Below, piece by piece: positions 20,968 to 31,404 of a stretch of 64,000 nt of DNA. The position numbers and the translations under genes are program-made. The number at the start of each line of letters is the position of its first letter. Position 1 is the first letter of the stretch. The notes below the pieces were generated by a model, which worked only from the letters and a program-made list of their open reading frames with translations, was not told the origin of the DNA and searched no databases. This stretch comes from Poecilobothrus nobilitatus (lineage: Eukaryota > Arthropoda > Insecta > Diptera > Dolichopodidae). The stretch lies in assembly GCA_947095535.1 (NCBI GenBank), contig OX352773.1, forward strand, positions 111,979,950-112,043,949, in the 5' to 3' direction.

Positions 20968-22495
20968 ATACCCTGCACCTAAAGTATAGGGTATATTAAC
21001 TTTGGTATGGTGTTTGTAACCAGCAAAAGGAAGCGAGTTAGATATAGACATGTATATATATTCTGAATCAGGATCACCTCCTGAGTCGATTTAACGATGT
21101 CCCTCCATCCGTCCGTCCGTCCGTTTACACGATAACTCAAAAACTAATGAAGCTATCTTGATGAAATTTATATAGTAGGTTACTAATTACGAAAGAAAGG
21201 CTAAGTTCGAATCTGGAAAAAATCCGTCCATGGGTTAGAATTTTGGAAGCTTCCGAATGATTCCGGAGGAAACAAGATTATCTCCAAAACCAACAAAGAT
21301 AGAACCTTTAAATTTTGTACAATGATGTTCTTTCCCGTTCGATTTATGTCTCTGACATTTAAGAGGATTTGGTCCATGCGTTCGGATTTTGGAAGCTTCC
21401 GAACGAGCCCCAGAGCAAACGAGATTATCTCCAAAACCAAGAAAGATAGAACCTTTAAATTTTTTATAATGATGTTCCTTCCAGTTTGTTTTATGTCTAT
21501 AAAATTTAAGAGGATGTGGTGCAAGAGCAAATGAGATTATCTCCAAAAACAACAAAGATATAACCTTTAAATTTGGCCGAATGGTGTTTTTTCATGTTTG
21601 ATTTAGGTCTCTGAAATTTGAGAGGATTTGGCCATGGGTTTAAATTTGAAGGAATTGGAACCGTGGATTCGGATTTTAGAAGCTTCCGAACGAGCCGCAG
21701 CGCAAATGAGATTATATCCAATACGAAGAAAGGTAGAACCTTTGTATTTGGTGCAATGGTGTTCTTTCGTGTTTGATTTATGTCTCTAAAATTTAAGAGG
21801 ATGTGGTGAAAGAGCAAATGAGATTATCTCCAAAACCAATAAAGATATAACCTTTACTTTTGGCAGAGTGGTGTTCTTTCATGTTTGATTTAGGTCTCTG
21901 AAATTTGAGAGGATTTGGTCCTTGGGTTCGGATTTTGAAAGCTTCCGAACGAGCCTCAGCGCAAACGAGTATATCTCCACAACCAACAAAGATAGAACTT
22001 TTATTTTTAGTACAAAGGTGTTCTGTTATGTTTCCTTTTCTGTAAAATTGGAAACTGATATTTGAAAGAATTTGAACCATGGGTTCGTATTTTGGAAACT
22101 TCTGGACGAGCACAAGAGCAACGAGCATATCTCCAAAACCAACAAAAGTAGGACCTTTAAATTTAATAGAATGGTGTTCTGGCAAGTTTTCTTTATGTTC
22201 CTGAGATGGATTCGATGAATTAGAGTGGCAATTCGGGTAGCTGACATAAACCTCCCAAGGACTACCAATCTTCGAAAATAATTAAGATAGAAACTTAAAA
22301 TTTTATACAAGGGTGTCAAACATATCCCAAGCGGATGCCTCTTTTATGTTCTTGAAATTCGAGTTGAATAAGACAGAAAATAGAAGAAGTTCAAGCAGCT
22401 GCCAAAAACACTTATGGATTTTTAATTTAATTCGAATTATTCAGGTGTAGGGTATTAATAAGTCGGTTGCATCGACTTACTGTTACATTTACTTG
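20967..22495 (+). repeat. Repeat A2: hairpin-headed element with internal satellite
   Basis: Head TATACCCT (20967-20974) / AGGGTATA (20988-20995), then TGTAACCAGCAAAAGGAAGC, GAGTCGATTTAACGATG, CCGTCCGTCCGTCCGT (21109-21124) and ACGATAACTCAAAAACTAA. The first ~230 bp closely match A1. The tail near 22459 reads AATAAGTCGGTTGCATCGAC. It is non-coding. Confidence 0.75.
21220..22340 (+). repeat. Satellite array in A2, ~145-bp and ~105-bp units
   Basis: The words GATTATCTCCAAAACCAACAAAGATAGAACCTTTAAATTT and TTGGAAGCTTCCGAACGAGC recur (for example near 21280, 21420, 21540, 21705, 21820, 21965 and 22120). Full units of about 140-145 bp are mixed with shorter ones, starting GGTGCAAGAGC or GGTGAAAGAGC, that lack the AAGCTTCC segment. 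The unit differs from that in A1, although the element head is shared. Open frames here are satellite shadows. Confidence 0.75.
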
Positions 22496-22663
22496 TTTTC
22501 TAATAAAATATAGGTATTTATTTTATAGAAAGAAAAAAAAATTTTTTTTTTTTAAATTATAGTTATTTGTTTTCTTATTTAATTTGGATTTTTTTTTTGA
22601 TTGTTAAATTATTTTTCACATTTGTTTTTAGATTGTTAAATTGTTTATCACATTTGTTAAAAG

Positions 22664-22858
22664 TTAATTTAGTTCATTTTTTCGCACTAACTCTTGATAT
22701 TCTCTTTCTGAAATTTCTACCTCAATATAGCACAATACCTCACAATTTTCCTCACGAACATAGGGTTCTATGTCCCTTGTCTCAGTCATTTTGAAATAGT
22801 TTTCATCAGTTATAACCGGTAGAAGTTTGGACCTTCTAATTGTTTTTATTTTTGTCAT
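22664..22858 (-). pseudogene. L5 gag-like N-terminal fragment
   Basis: ATG 22858 opens a 64-codon frame starting MTKIKTIRRSKLLPVI and ending VRKNELN, rich in Glu, Lys and Arg. It lies ~230 bp downstream of the L5 primer site, where gag begins in LTR elements. No Gag domain can be recognised in so short a piece. It may be a truncated gag or a chance frame. Confidence 0.4.
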
Positions 22859-23089
22859 TGTTAAACAAAATTTTAATAATATAAAAAAAATTTTAAACAC
22901 TTTTTTTATTTGTATATTTTTGTCTTTTTATGTTAAGCTTTTATTTTATATATGTATATAGTTTTCTAATTCATTTATTTATTTTTCATTTAAGAAGAAA
23001 ATTTTCGCTTTTCACAAAATTTAATTTTTAACTAAACGAAATCTAATTTTAAGGCTTTAAAAAAATTTTAAAGAACCCGAAACCGACTA

Positions 23090-23104
23090 CTGTCACAGTC
23101 GCCA
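23090..23104 (-). promoter_or_regulatory. L5 primer binding site, tRNA-Arg(UCG)-type
   Basis: The minus strand reads TGGCGACTGTGACAG immediately after the LTR end ...TTACA. The 3' end of insect tRNA-Arg(UCG), as I remember it, would give TGGCGACCGTGACAGG, a one-base difference. mdg1/412-type elements use this primer. Confidence 0.7.
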
Positions 23105-23604
23105 TGTAATGTAGATAAATGAAACTCACGAAAGTGGATTGTAAAAGTCTTTCTTTTTTTAATCAGATTTACTTATTTATAACTTATTACTAACGCTACC
23201 AATTCATTACAATATGTACCTAATACAGTACTAAGATATAATTAAGCTAATGAACTAACATATTTGTTAATCAATATCAATTACATTCTTATCGTAAATC
23301 ATATATTATAAACATTAGCATAGCATAATTATTGCATTCTTATTCTTAACATGAAAGTATCATATATTGTTAATTATCAGTAAGGTATGCAATGTATTGC
23401 CAATATATGATTAGTTGTATAAGCATTACAGTATAGTAAGTTTATTATTACTAGACGGTCAATGCACTCGTATTAAGTTTATATGGAATGCAAATGAAAC
23501 AAAGGTTCACCACCTATAAAATGCTTATCATGATATTTGGTTTACTAGATTTAGTCATTACATTATGCTATAATTAGCTATATATATTACAAATATATTA
23601 CACA
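23105..23604 (-). repeat. L5 long terminal repeat, TG...CA, about 500 bp
   Basis: On the minus strand it starts TGTGTAATATATTTG and ends CTACATTACA, a canonical TG...CA LTR, directly followed by the primer site. No second copy is in the window. It begins just past the conserved NNAVYGKTMEN motif of PolB copy (a), so the element landed in that gene. Confidence 0.65.
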
Positions 23605-23609
23605 AGAAT

Positions 23610-26070
23610 CGGCTATTTTAACTATTTTTTTTTATTAACGTTTTCCATAGTTTTACCATAAACAGCATTATTCATAATTTAAATTTTTTTTTTCAAAAGA
23701 ATTTGTTGCTAAAACTCTATGGCTAGTATTCGAGTTAATATACTTTTTAACCAATCAGATTGTTTAAACTGTATTACTCTATGATTCTTTTCCAAAATTA
23801 GGCCATGTTTTAAGCATTGCTTCAAATTTTTATAATGAATTATATATTTTATCATTTAACTCTAATAATAGTTTATTTATTTTATCATTGGGAGGTTTTT
23901 GTTTTCAAAACAAAATGGCAAATCATTGTGAATGTCATGTAATGATTGAGGATATTTTAAGTCTGCTTCCAAAACGTAACCTATTTCAGAATCATCATAA
24001 ATTTCATCTACTTGCAAATCTGATGGATTTTCAAGCCACTTAAAAGAACCGTACGGAAGTAGTTGCGACATGGCCCATCCATATAAATTATTTGAATCTA
24101 AATATATTATATATTCAGATGGTTCTGCAGGGTTATGTTGATCCCCATATATTTATTATTTGATTTAGCATATCCTTTTTTAAATTGAGCTTCAAATAAT
24201 CTTTTAAAGTTTGACACTGAAAGAGATCCCAAACTTTTTTAGCATAAAGATAATCTTCATCTGAACATAAAGTATCAGTCATCTGATTTTTAAAGACTTC
24301 TTGTGCGGGTAAATAAATTTCGTTGAGCTTTTCTATTGAATCTATATAATCATAAGGAAAAACACCCTTTCTAATTAACAATTCTAATTTCTCATTACTT
24401 TGAAAATGTGTTCTAACGGTGTCTAACTTTTCTCTACCTAAATTTTCTGTCAATGATTCAAGACTGGATTGCATAAACCTATAAAAATCTAAAAATTTTA
24501 TTTGAAAATATTTCTTCGTTCCTTCATTTAAAATAGATTTGGTTACAGAAATATAATTTTCTTTGTTTAAGGGTGGAACTGAAATAGTACCCTTTACCTA
24601 ATTTAACTCTTTAAATATTAAATGAGCATCATAATTAGAAAAATTATGAAAGAATATAGGGAAAAACAAAATAATATATTAGGGTATATGAAATAATATA
24701 TTACAAGAGCTATGTGCTGGACCAATTTATTTACCTGTTAGATGACAATGGTCTTGTACACGATTTTCATTAGATAGAAATATTTTTTCGCAAATATGAC
24801 ATGTATCATTATTTGTATGATGAAGGTTTTTCTCTACGGTTAATCTCTTCCTCGCTTGTTCTAAATAATTTTCAAAAAAAAATGTACAATCTTTTATTAA
24901 AGCTGTGATGAAGTTCTTTCCGCAATCCAATCCTAGAAAAGTTAAAAAAAATTAATAAGTTTGTTTTTTCATTTATAAATTTTAAAAACCATACCTCTGA
25001 TATATATATTTAAATTATTATCAAATGAACATTTGATATAGTATGAAAAAGCGATTGGAATATGTTTTTTAATATTTGTTGTTGATGAAATTTTAGGACC
25101 CTCATTTTTTATGCCGATTTTTAAATGTTAAAAATGTATTTTTAGAGCTAGGTAACTTGGTAATGATGTGTCTACATTCTTTTTTATGAATTTGTAAATT
25201 TTGTTGTGAAGTAAAGCTACATAAACATGTTCGACTAAAATAATTCTTGTGCCCGTGTTTAGAAAGTTGATTTTGCAATAATCTAGACAAATTTTTATCC
25301 TAAACGTAAACGAGGAGGGAACGTAATGTCTGAGGATTTCTAATTGCTCTGTTTTGTAATAATGATATTAAACACCACTTGAAGCAATATACATCTTTAT
25401 TTTTTATATTAATGCTAGCTTTTTTCTCTTCAATTTGCTTTGGTAATTTAATATATTGCGAACCTTTTGAAGGTTTATATTCATTTATATTTATTTCTAA
25501 ATTAAGTAACTTACTTAAACTCCATCCAGAATTTTTTTCTTGGAATTCTCCGGTTTCATTCGAAATCTATATTTTTTAATACAGTTTCTATTTCATGTTC
25601 TACTTGTATAATTTCCATTTTACTATTAAAAGATTTTACACTAAAAATATTTGCCACTTCATCATTTTCTAATTTATGAGGCTTTACATATTCTGCGAAT
25701 AATTCAATGTAAATTTAAACTTTTGTAATTTTGGGAGCTCCTTTTTTAAAAAAATATTAAATCATCCTTTATCATTTCAAAATATTGTTCTGGTAATATT
25801 ATGTTCTCATTTTTATTTTCCAAAATAAAAGTGGAAATACTTCTTTGAAATCCTTGTCATATAATTTTAATATTACCTTCATAAGGTAATGTTGCTTTCG
25901 CTTTATGTGAATTTGTTCGAATATGGTAGTTCCAATATTTTTTATCTACTTCCATGCTACATTCTTCACAATATTTGATTTCAATAAAGTTATTGTTCTC
26001 TTTTATTTTCTTTGTTGATGCTGAACTACCATGTGCATTTTCGAAAGTATTTTTCCTTTTATTATTTTTA
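23610..26070 (-). pseudogene. Polinton-type DNA polymerase B, copy (a), fragmented
   Basis: Pieces from N to C: a Cys/His segment EECSMEVDKKYWNYHIRTNS (about 25,990-25,900); SRLLQNQLSKHGHKNYFS with CxC...HKKEC (25,290); AIICHICEKIF...RVQDHCHLTGK-type Cys/His region (24,930-24,727); the exonuclease-side segment RKGVFPYDYIDSIEKLNEIY (24,474); a palm segment MSQLLPYGSFKWLENPSDLQ with EIGYVLEADLKYP (24,071); and the NNAVYGKTMEN motif near 23,650, after which the L5 LTR starts. Stops and shifts separate the pieces. This PolB is a different lineage from copies (b) and (c). Confidence 0.75.
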
Positions 26071-26163
26071 TTTTAATGTACATTTTAATATGTACTTCAA
26101 GATTATCTTTTCTTCCAAAAGTTTTATTGCACCTAAATAGATAGGTAGGCACTTGGGCCAGAC

Positions 26164-26230
26164 AGGTCAGTAGGTCAAGGTCACCCGGAAGTAGGTCAAA
26201 CCGTAATTAGGTCAGACAGAAAGTAGGTTA
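26164..26230 (+). promoter_or_regulatory. Cluster of AGGTCA half-sites
   Basis: AGGTCA occurs at 26164, 26172, 26178, 26193 and 26209, and AGGTTA at 26225. The pair at 26172/26178 gives TCAAGGTCA, the extended half-site of FTZ-F1/ERR-type nuclear receptors. It may equally be a decayed short tandem repeat near a Polinton end. Binding is pure inference. Confidence 0.3.
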
Positions 26231-26340
26231 ATGTAAAAAATATGGTCAGACAAGCGCGCGGCGGCCGCCAGACATGTCTAGTTGTTTATAAAGATTGTAT
26301 AAAATTCATAAAGAAAAAGTGCAAACCTGTTTTTCTGATC
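26231..26340. other. GC-rich patch with NotI-like word
   Basis: GCGCGCGGCGGCCGCC at about 26253-26269 is very GC-rich within AT-rich DNA, followed by the palindrome AGACATGTCT. No gene is present. Confidence 0.4.
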
Positions 26341-26382
26341 AAACCATTGGAAAAAGAACCAATGGTTTTTTTTTTTTTTTTT
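26341..26382 (+). terminator. Hairpin plus T-run resembling a terminator
   Basis: AAACCATTGG (26341-26350) pairs perfectly with CCAATGGTTT (26359-26368) over an 8-base loop, and a T-run follows to about 26382. The form is that of an intrinsic or pol III-like terminator. In an insect chromosome the function is unknown. It lies just outside the presumed Polinton (b) end. Confidence 0.4.
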
Positions 26383-26982
26383 AAAGAAGAGAATTAATAA
26401 TTATTGCCATTTTATCGTGTAAGATATTTTTTGTTTGTAAGAATGTTGAAAAAATTAAAGTTATGGAAATACTTAACGATTAACATGTTGCTTAGGTTCA
26501 TTGTATGTTGCATAATCTGCAAAGAATAAAAAAAGAAAAAAAATCCAAGTCCAGGTTAATTGCATTTGGAACCTATTTTGAAAACAAGAATATAAAAATA
26601 AAACAGATTTATTTATATATTCAAAAAATTTTTATGTCTAAATATTCAATTAAACGGTTATTCCATTTAAGTCCATTTATTTTATTTTCGCAATACTGGT
26701 TATTATAATTTCCCTCTGGACTAAGTTATTCTGCAGGGTATGGTGGTTTGAAGTGTATACAGTAGGAATTAAACTTCTCTGTTTTCTAGGAATTAAACTT
26801 CTGTGTAAAACTGTTGTTTTAGGAAATATTGCTTTTCATTTCCTTTTAAAAATTGTAGATCAACTACAAAAATTTGATTATCCATGTTGAAGGTTTACGG
26901 AAGAACTTTCATTAGAATTACTAAGTTTACATTTATATTCACTTCGGAAAAAGAGCTTTTCCTATAAATATAGGTTACAAAT
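26383..26982. other. Presumed left end region of Polinton (b)
   Basis: Bases 26416-26454 (CGTGTAAGAT ... GTAAGAATGTTG) match the reverse complement of 40361-40398 without gaps over about 38 bases, on my count roughly 80%. The 67-codon plus frame at 26505-26708 has no recognisable domain. Confidence 0.4.
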
Positions 26983-29071
26983 ATGCTGTTTCACCCATTT
27001 ACTATGATGGTTGCGGGGCCATCATGCTGTGGTAAAACCACTTTTATTCATAATTTAATAAAAATATAAAAAAGAAAATATACAACAACATATTACGTCG
27101 TGTGGATAAATGATTGTCGTAAGTTGAGTTTTGGACAATTTTACATTATGAAAGTTTCTGAAGTAATTTTTTCTGCTCTTTTAATTGCTGTTGTCCGTTT
27201 TTCGATATATTCTACCGTTATCTAGATATGCAATATTAAATTGCCGTATGTAGTTAGTTTATAACAGTTTTAATATAAATTTGTCGTATGTTGCTAAAAA
27301 ATACAACATACGGCATCATTTCTATGTATTTGCTCTTTCCAGTAATACATTGTCAAATGTTTAACATACAACATTTTAATACAAGGTTATAATAAGAAAT
27401 TGTTGTATGTCTTAACATACCACACATAAATATTCAAATATTAATATTTATTTGTCGTATGTTAATAGCAAATTACATGTAAACGATAATAAATTTTTAA
27501 AAAAGTAAATTAGTACCTATTTGTTTTTGCTTAAATGACGAGCATAATGGATGAATAGCCGCCGCCAGTTTTACCAAAAAAAAAATCTTGAGTACATAAA
27601 ATTACATTTTTGTTTTATTTATTTTTTTAAATTAATTGTTTTTTTACTTTTAAGTGTGGCAAATGAAATTTTTGACGATGTCGAAGAAATAGTTACTTTT
27701 GCGCCAGGTATTATAAATATTTTTAAACAAACAGTTAAATTACAGTATTTTTGATTTAAATTGTTTGGTATTATTTCGATTTTTTATTAGTCAAAAATGT
27801 AATTATAAAAATATCATTCATGTGTACTAAATCCCAAAACAACTAATTTCTGAAAAGTAGGTATATTTCTATATTCAGTATTAAGTAGGTACCCACTTCA
27901 AGAATAGTTATTTTACTACATAGTATTTTGGTTTTTATAGTTTTAATTGAAATATTAAAATATTAATTGAAATGAAATTAGATTTATTATTTTTTTTAAC
28001 CTTTATATCGCAACGTTATGAATGCTTTTGATCCATGATCGGGATCTGTTATATTTTGAAATAACATTATTCATGAAATTTTTTAAATTTCATTTAATAA
28101 TGTTATAAATAATTATTGATATACGAATAAATAACTTATGTTTTGTCAAAATTATTTTTTTTTTAATTTTGAATTTGGTATAGATACAGATATTGTAAAG
28201 TATAAAAAAATTTTGTTTTTTATTGATTAAGACACTTAGAAAATATTATAAAGTACAAATATTTTTTATTTTTGTATTATCTACCTATTAAATATGTACT
28301 AAGAAGTAATTTTGTGAAATAATTTAACTGAAGTCAATATTTTATGACTCAAAACACCCAAAACTTTATAGGGTATGCATCGTGTTACCTAAAAATTTCC
28401 AAAATTGGAAACATTTTCCACATAAGTTTCGAGATACAGGGCTGCAAACTTTGATTTCGTTTTACTCAAACTATAGTTTTTAACATACGACAATCATTTA
28501 TCCACACTACGATTAATAGAATTATATGGTGTAATCCAGACAAAAATGCCGTTCCAAAATATATCAAAGATGTAGAATATAGTAATACTATTCCAGATTT
28601 TAATGATAATCAAAAACCTTTGTTAATTATTATCGATGATATGATGTTAAATTCTCATAATAAGTATGTATGTGATTTATTTACTAGAGGATCACATCAT
28701 AGAAATTTATCAGTAATATTTGTAACACAAAATGTTTTTCACCAGGGTAAATTTTCAAGAGATATTTTACTTAACTGTAAATATCTAGTACTTTTCAAAA
28801 ATCCAAGAGATAAATCGCAGATACTACCTCTAGCTCACCAAATATATCCCAATCAAATCAAAGCATTTGAAAAGATATATAATGATGTGATGTCAGTCCC
28901 ATACAGCTATATATTAATAGATCTTAAGTTAATGACATATTTCGATTAAGAAGTGATATATTTGGAAAAGGTTTGTATTATTGTACGAGAGATCGATTAG
29001 AACAATTTGGGGAAGAATATGAAATGTTTGAAGGCCAATCGTCATATATTGCACCTATTAAAAACCTCTAA
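26983..29071 (+). pseudogene. Polinton FtsK/HerA-type packaging ATPase, split by a transposon
   Basis: ATG 26983 gives MLFHPFTMMVAGPSCCGKTT with the Walker A motif, then a stop at 27067 and an inserted DNA transposon (27100-28507). Downstream the gene resumes with INRIIWCNPDKNAVPKYI, the Walker B segment LLIIIDDMM (28620) and RGSHHRNLSVIFVTQNVF (sensor-like). A frameshift near 28945 moves to SDIFGKGLYYCTRDR and the end at TAA 29069-29071. In adintovirus-like elements this ATPase packages DNA into capsids. The catalytic motifs are readable but the gene is dead. Confidence 0.85.
27100..28507. mobile_element. 1.4-kb DNA transposon with TIRs in the ATPase gene
   Basis: The left end GTGTGGATAAATGATTGTCG (27100) is the exact reverse complement of the right end up to 28507, extending about 22 bases perfectly. 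TACG flanks both sides (27094-27097 and 28508-28511), a possible target duplication, though TC lies between it and the left TIR. Inside, the words TGTCGTATGTT/AACATACRACA recur many times near the left end (27290, 27400, 27460), like subterminal transposase sites. The plus frame at 27551-27754 shows no transposase domain, so it is non-autonomous. The superfamily is unresolved. Confidence 0.8.
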
Positions 29072-29342
29072 ACTAAAATTGCAGAAAGTAATTATAAAAC
29101 ACTGTGACGCTGAAGTAATTAAAACAATTTGTGAAATAGAATTAAATATTTTAAAAGGTAATTATAATCTGAATAAAAAAGCAATAACACAATTACGAAA
29201 GTATAAAAAGGAATTAAGATCACTCATTTGCCGTAAAAAATATATAAATAGCAAAAGAAAAATTATTATTCAACGTGGTGGATTTTTACCCACACTTCTT
29301 GGTGCACTACTATCAGGAATAATCGTAAATTTGATAAAATGA
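29019..29342 (+). CDS. Small conserved Polinton protein with GGFLP tail
   Basis: About 107 residues from ATG 29019 (an upstream TTG at 29007 is possible). It is strongly basic, with a HILHLLKTSKLKLQKVIIKH start, a middle with LNILKGNYNLNKKA and a C-terminal RGGFLPTLLGALLSGI hydrophobic segment. I recognise this layout as a small protein repeatedly found beside the ATPase and capsid genes of Polintons; its function is not established. The frame is intact. It overlaps the ATPase end, and its stop overlaps the next ATG (ATGA at 29339-29342). Confidence 0.6.
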   Translation: MKCLKANRHILHLLKTSKLKLQKVIIKHCDAEVIKTICEIELNILKGNYNLNKKAITQLRKYKKELRSLICRKKYINSKRKIIIQRGGFLPTLLGALLSGIIVNLIK

Positions 29343-29998
29343 ATAATACATCATTTAACAAAATTATAATTCTAAAACCCGAGATTTATAAGAAAATGAA
29401 GCAAAATGCAGACGCTAAACTCAATGAGTTGGATAAAGTTATGAAAAAAATATTGATAAATAAACATCTTACGGACACTTAAAAATGGTATTTATACAGA
29501 CAAAATCTATTTAAAATAAGAAATAAAAAACCAGAAATTCCTAGAAATAAAGAGGAAAGAGTAAAAATTACGGAAACAAAAGGTACTCAAACTCGTGCAA
29601 AACAAATTTATATAGATGCGGAATCTTAGTTGCATTTTGCTGAATATAAAAATGTTGGAACACAAGTTGTACCTGAAGAAGAAGAAGTATATGAAAAAGA
29701 AGCTGATGACGAAATTCAAGAAAATATTTTAACAAAAGCATTGTCAGCCCCTTCAGTTGGAGAACGTCTTAGAAAAAGAAAATCAATTAGAAATCAAAAT
29801 GTACAAATTTTTGAAACTGATAAAGGAAACATTATAACTGTTCCTTTAGATAACCCAAGCCCACCAACGAAAAAAGAAAAACCTATAAATATTAAAGAGT
29901 TTAATAATTCATCAAGACGTGTTCTAAGGTCAGCTATAGCAGGTAATACTCAAACAGAACTTAATTTTCCAATTCGTAAGAATAAATCCGCAAGCTGA
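29339..29998 (+). pseudogene. Unknown Polinton ORF, two nonsense codons
   Basis: ATG 29339 overlaps the previous stop. A single frame runs to TGA 29996-29998, interrupted only by TAA at 29480 and TAG at 29627. The N-terminal part is Lys/Asn-rich; the middle has an acidic run (VPEEEEVYEKEADDE) and the end is basic (RRVLRSAIAGN). Low sequence complexity suggests a disordered protein, perhaps virion-associated. The next ATG at 29998 overlaps the stop as TGATG. No domain is recognised. Confidence 0.6.
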
Positions 29999-30905
29999 TG
30001 GACAACATACAAGTAAATGATGAATTTTATGTCACTTTACTTAGTGATTCATCTATGAACTATTATCCAGAAAATTCATTATCATCTTATACAAATGAAA
30101 TGAATAAATATATATGTGATTCAAGGTGGAAAGTCGGTATTTCGCAAATGTATTTTAATGATTTCGTTCCAAATGTGTATGGTGAAGAATGGGAAAAAAG
30201 TTCTCAAATATTTATTAATGGTATGCAGAAAGATATGATAGAAGTTGGAACATCATATATTCCATACATAGAAAAACAAATGATATGTGACTGGAAAGTT
30301 TTTCTATTACCAAAACTAATTCAAAATATACGCCCACTTAATAGGTTTACAAGAAAAGAAGTTGAAAGACAATTGATTTGGGGAATTTTTAATTTTATAA
30401 ACGATGATGTTAATTATATACAACCAGCTAAAGCTGAGGAGATGCCTAAAAATTTAAGTTACACTACAATATGTGTTACTAGACCTAAAATAGATATAAA
30501 AATAAGAGCAAATTACGCTTACACCCTGGAAGGACTTTTGACAACATGTTTCAATCAAGTATCTTCGAAAGTTACAGAATTTAAAGAATATAAAACAGAA
30601 GCTTTCAAAACTTTTATAGATAGTGTACAATTAATTTCAATTATTAAACCAGATATGTTTTTTATATACACAGATATAATGAACCGCAAAAAATAGGTGA
30701 TAAACATGTAAGATGTTTAAGATCTGGTAACATACAAAATTCTTTCACTGATACTGTAAAATAATTTAGTAATATTCAATATTGCAATGTGGAGAAATCA
30801 TTTAATAACATTTCATTACTTTTATGTGATAAATATGGATACAAAATAAACTTTTTCAATAGTTCAATTCCAACAAAAATTGTATTACATTTTAAAAAAG
30901 TATAA
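29998..30905 (+). pseudogene. Penton-like minor capsid protein, one frameshift
   Basis: The frame from ATG 29998 (MDNIQVNDEFYVTLLSDSS) runs 232 codons with NSLSSYTNEMNKYICDSRWK, typical of the Polinton minor capsid (penton, single jelly-roll) protein. A shift near 30685 ends it early; the other frame continues with DKHVRCLRSGNIQNSF, then a stop, and ends at TAA 30903. Usual length is about 300 residues, so only the C-terminus is displaced. It would form the capsid vertices. Confidence 0.7.
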
Positions 30906-30951
30906 ATAAAAGCGATTTTACAAAACTATGTATTATTTTATTTTATTCATT

Positions 30952-31389
30952 ATGGAGAGAGTATACTATAAGTATTATTTAATTCAATCTGGTAGAGGAC
31001 TTGATGATATCGGCCCTTTATTACATTCAACCGTACCATTTCAAAGAAGCCGTGGATTGGGAAGCTTTTTTGGGGGACTTTTTAGATATTTGAAACCATT
31101 ATTTACTTCAGGCACTGATATTTTGAAAAAAGAGGTTATTAACTCTGGTATCAATGCTTTATCTGATATTGCATCTGGTGCAAATGTAAAAGAAGTTATG
31201 CAAGATCGTAGTAAAGAGATTATTAAAAATGAACGACGTGGTGCCGTACGAAAACTGAATGAAATGTATGGTTTTGGTAAAAGAAAACAAAAAGCTATAA
31301 AAAGACCATTCATTAAAAATTTAAACTATTGTAAGTCAAAACGACGCAAAGATAATAACAAAAAGAAACATAAAGATATTTTTGATTAA
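30952..31389 (+). CDS. pVI-like minor virion protein (Polinton PX type)
   Basis: I start it at ATG 30952 (MERVYYKYYLIQSGRGLDDI); an upstream ATG at 30928 adds a hydrophobic run and is less likely. It has GRGLGSFFGGLFRYLKPLF, an amphipathic helix resembling adenovirus pVI-type proteins, then ALSDIASGANVKEVMQDRSK and a very basic C-terminus (KSKRRKDNNKKKHK). About 145 residues, intact. Relatives sit just before the major capsid gene, as here. The pVI comparison is an inference from family literature. Confidence 0.65.
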   Translation: MERVYYKYYLIQSGRGLDDIGPLLHSTVPFQRSRGLGSFFGGLFRYLKPLFTSGTDILKKEVINSGINALSDIASGANVKEVMQDRSKEIIKNERRGAVRKLNEMYGFGKRKQKAIKRPFIKNLNYCKSKRRKDNNKKKHKDIFD

Positions 31390-31404
31390 TTATGAATTGA
31401 GTGT

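Larger units (their letters stand above)
22496..23104 (-). other. Leader and truncated gag region of LTR element L5
   Basis: On the minus strand, below the LTR, lies the primer site, then ~230 bp of A-rich leader, then a short ORF and T-rich DNA down to repeat A2. Apart from the 64-codon frame listed separately, nothing is recognised. Confidence 0.55.

Noticed and set aside
22664..22794. Plus-strand open frame at 22567-22794
   Set aside because: It is Phe/Leu-rich and overlaps the minus-strand frame placed correctly after the L5 primer site, so probably a shadow.
26253..26269. Cloning-vector remnant (NotI-like site), as also GGATCCCCGGGG near 426
   Set aside because: No flanking vector sequence is recognisable, and short GC-rich restriction-like words occur by chance within GC-rich patches.
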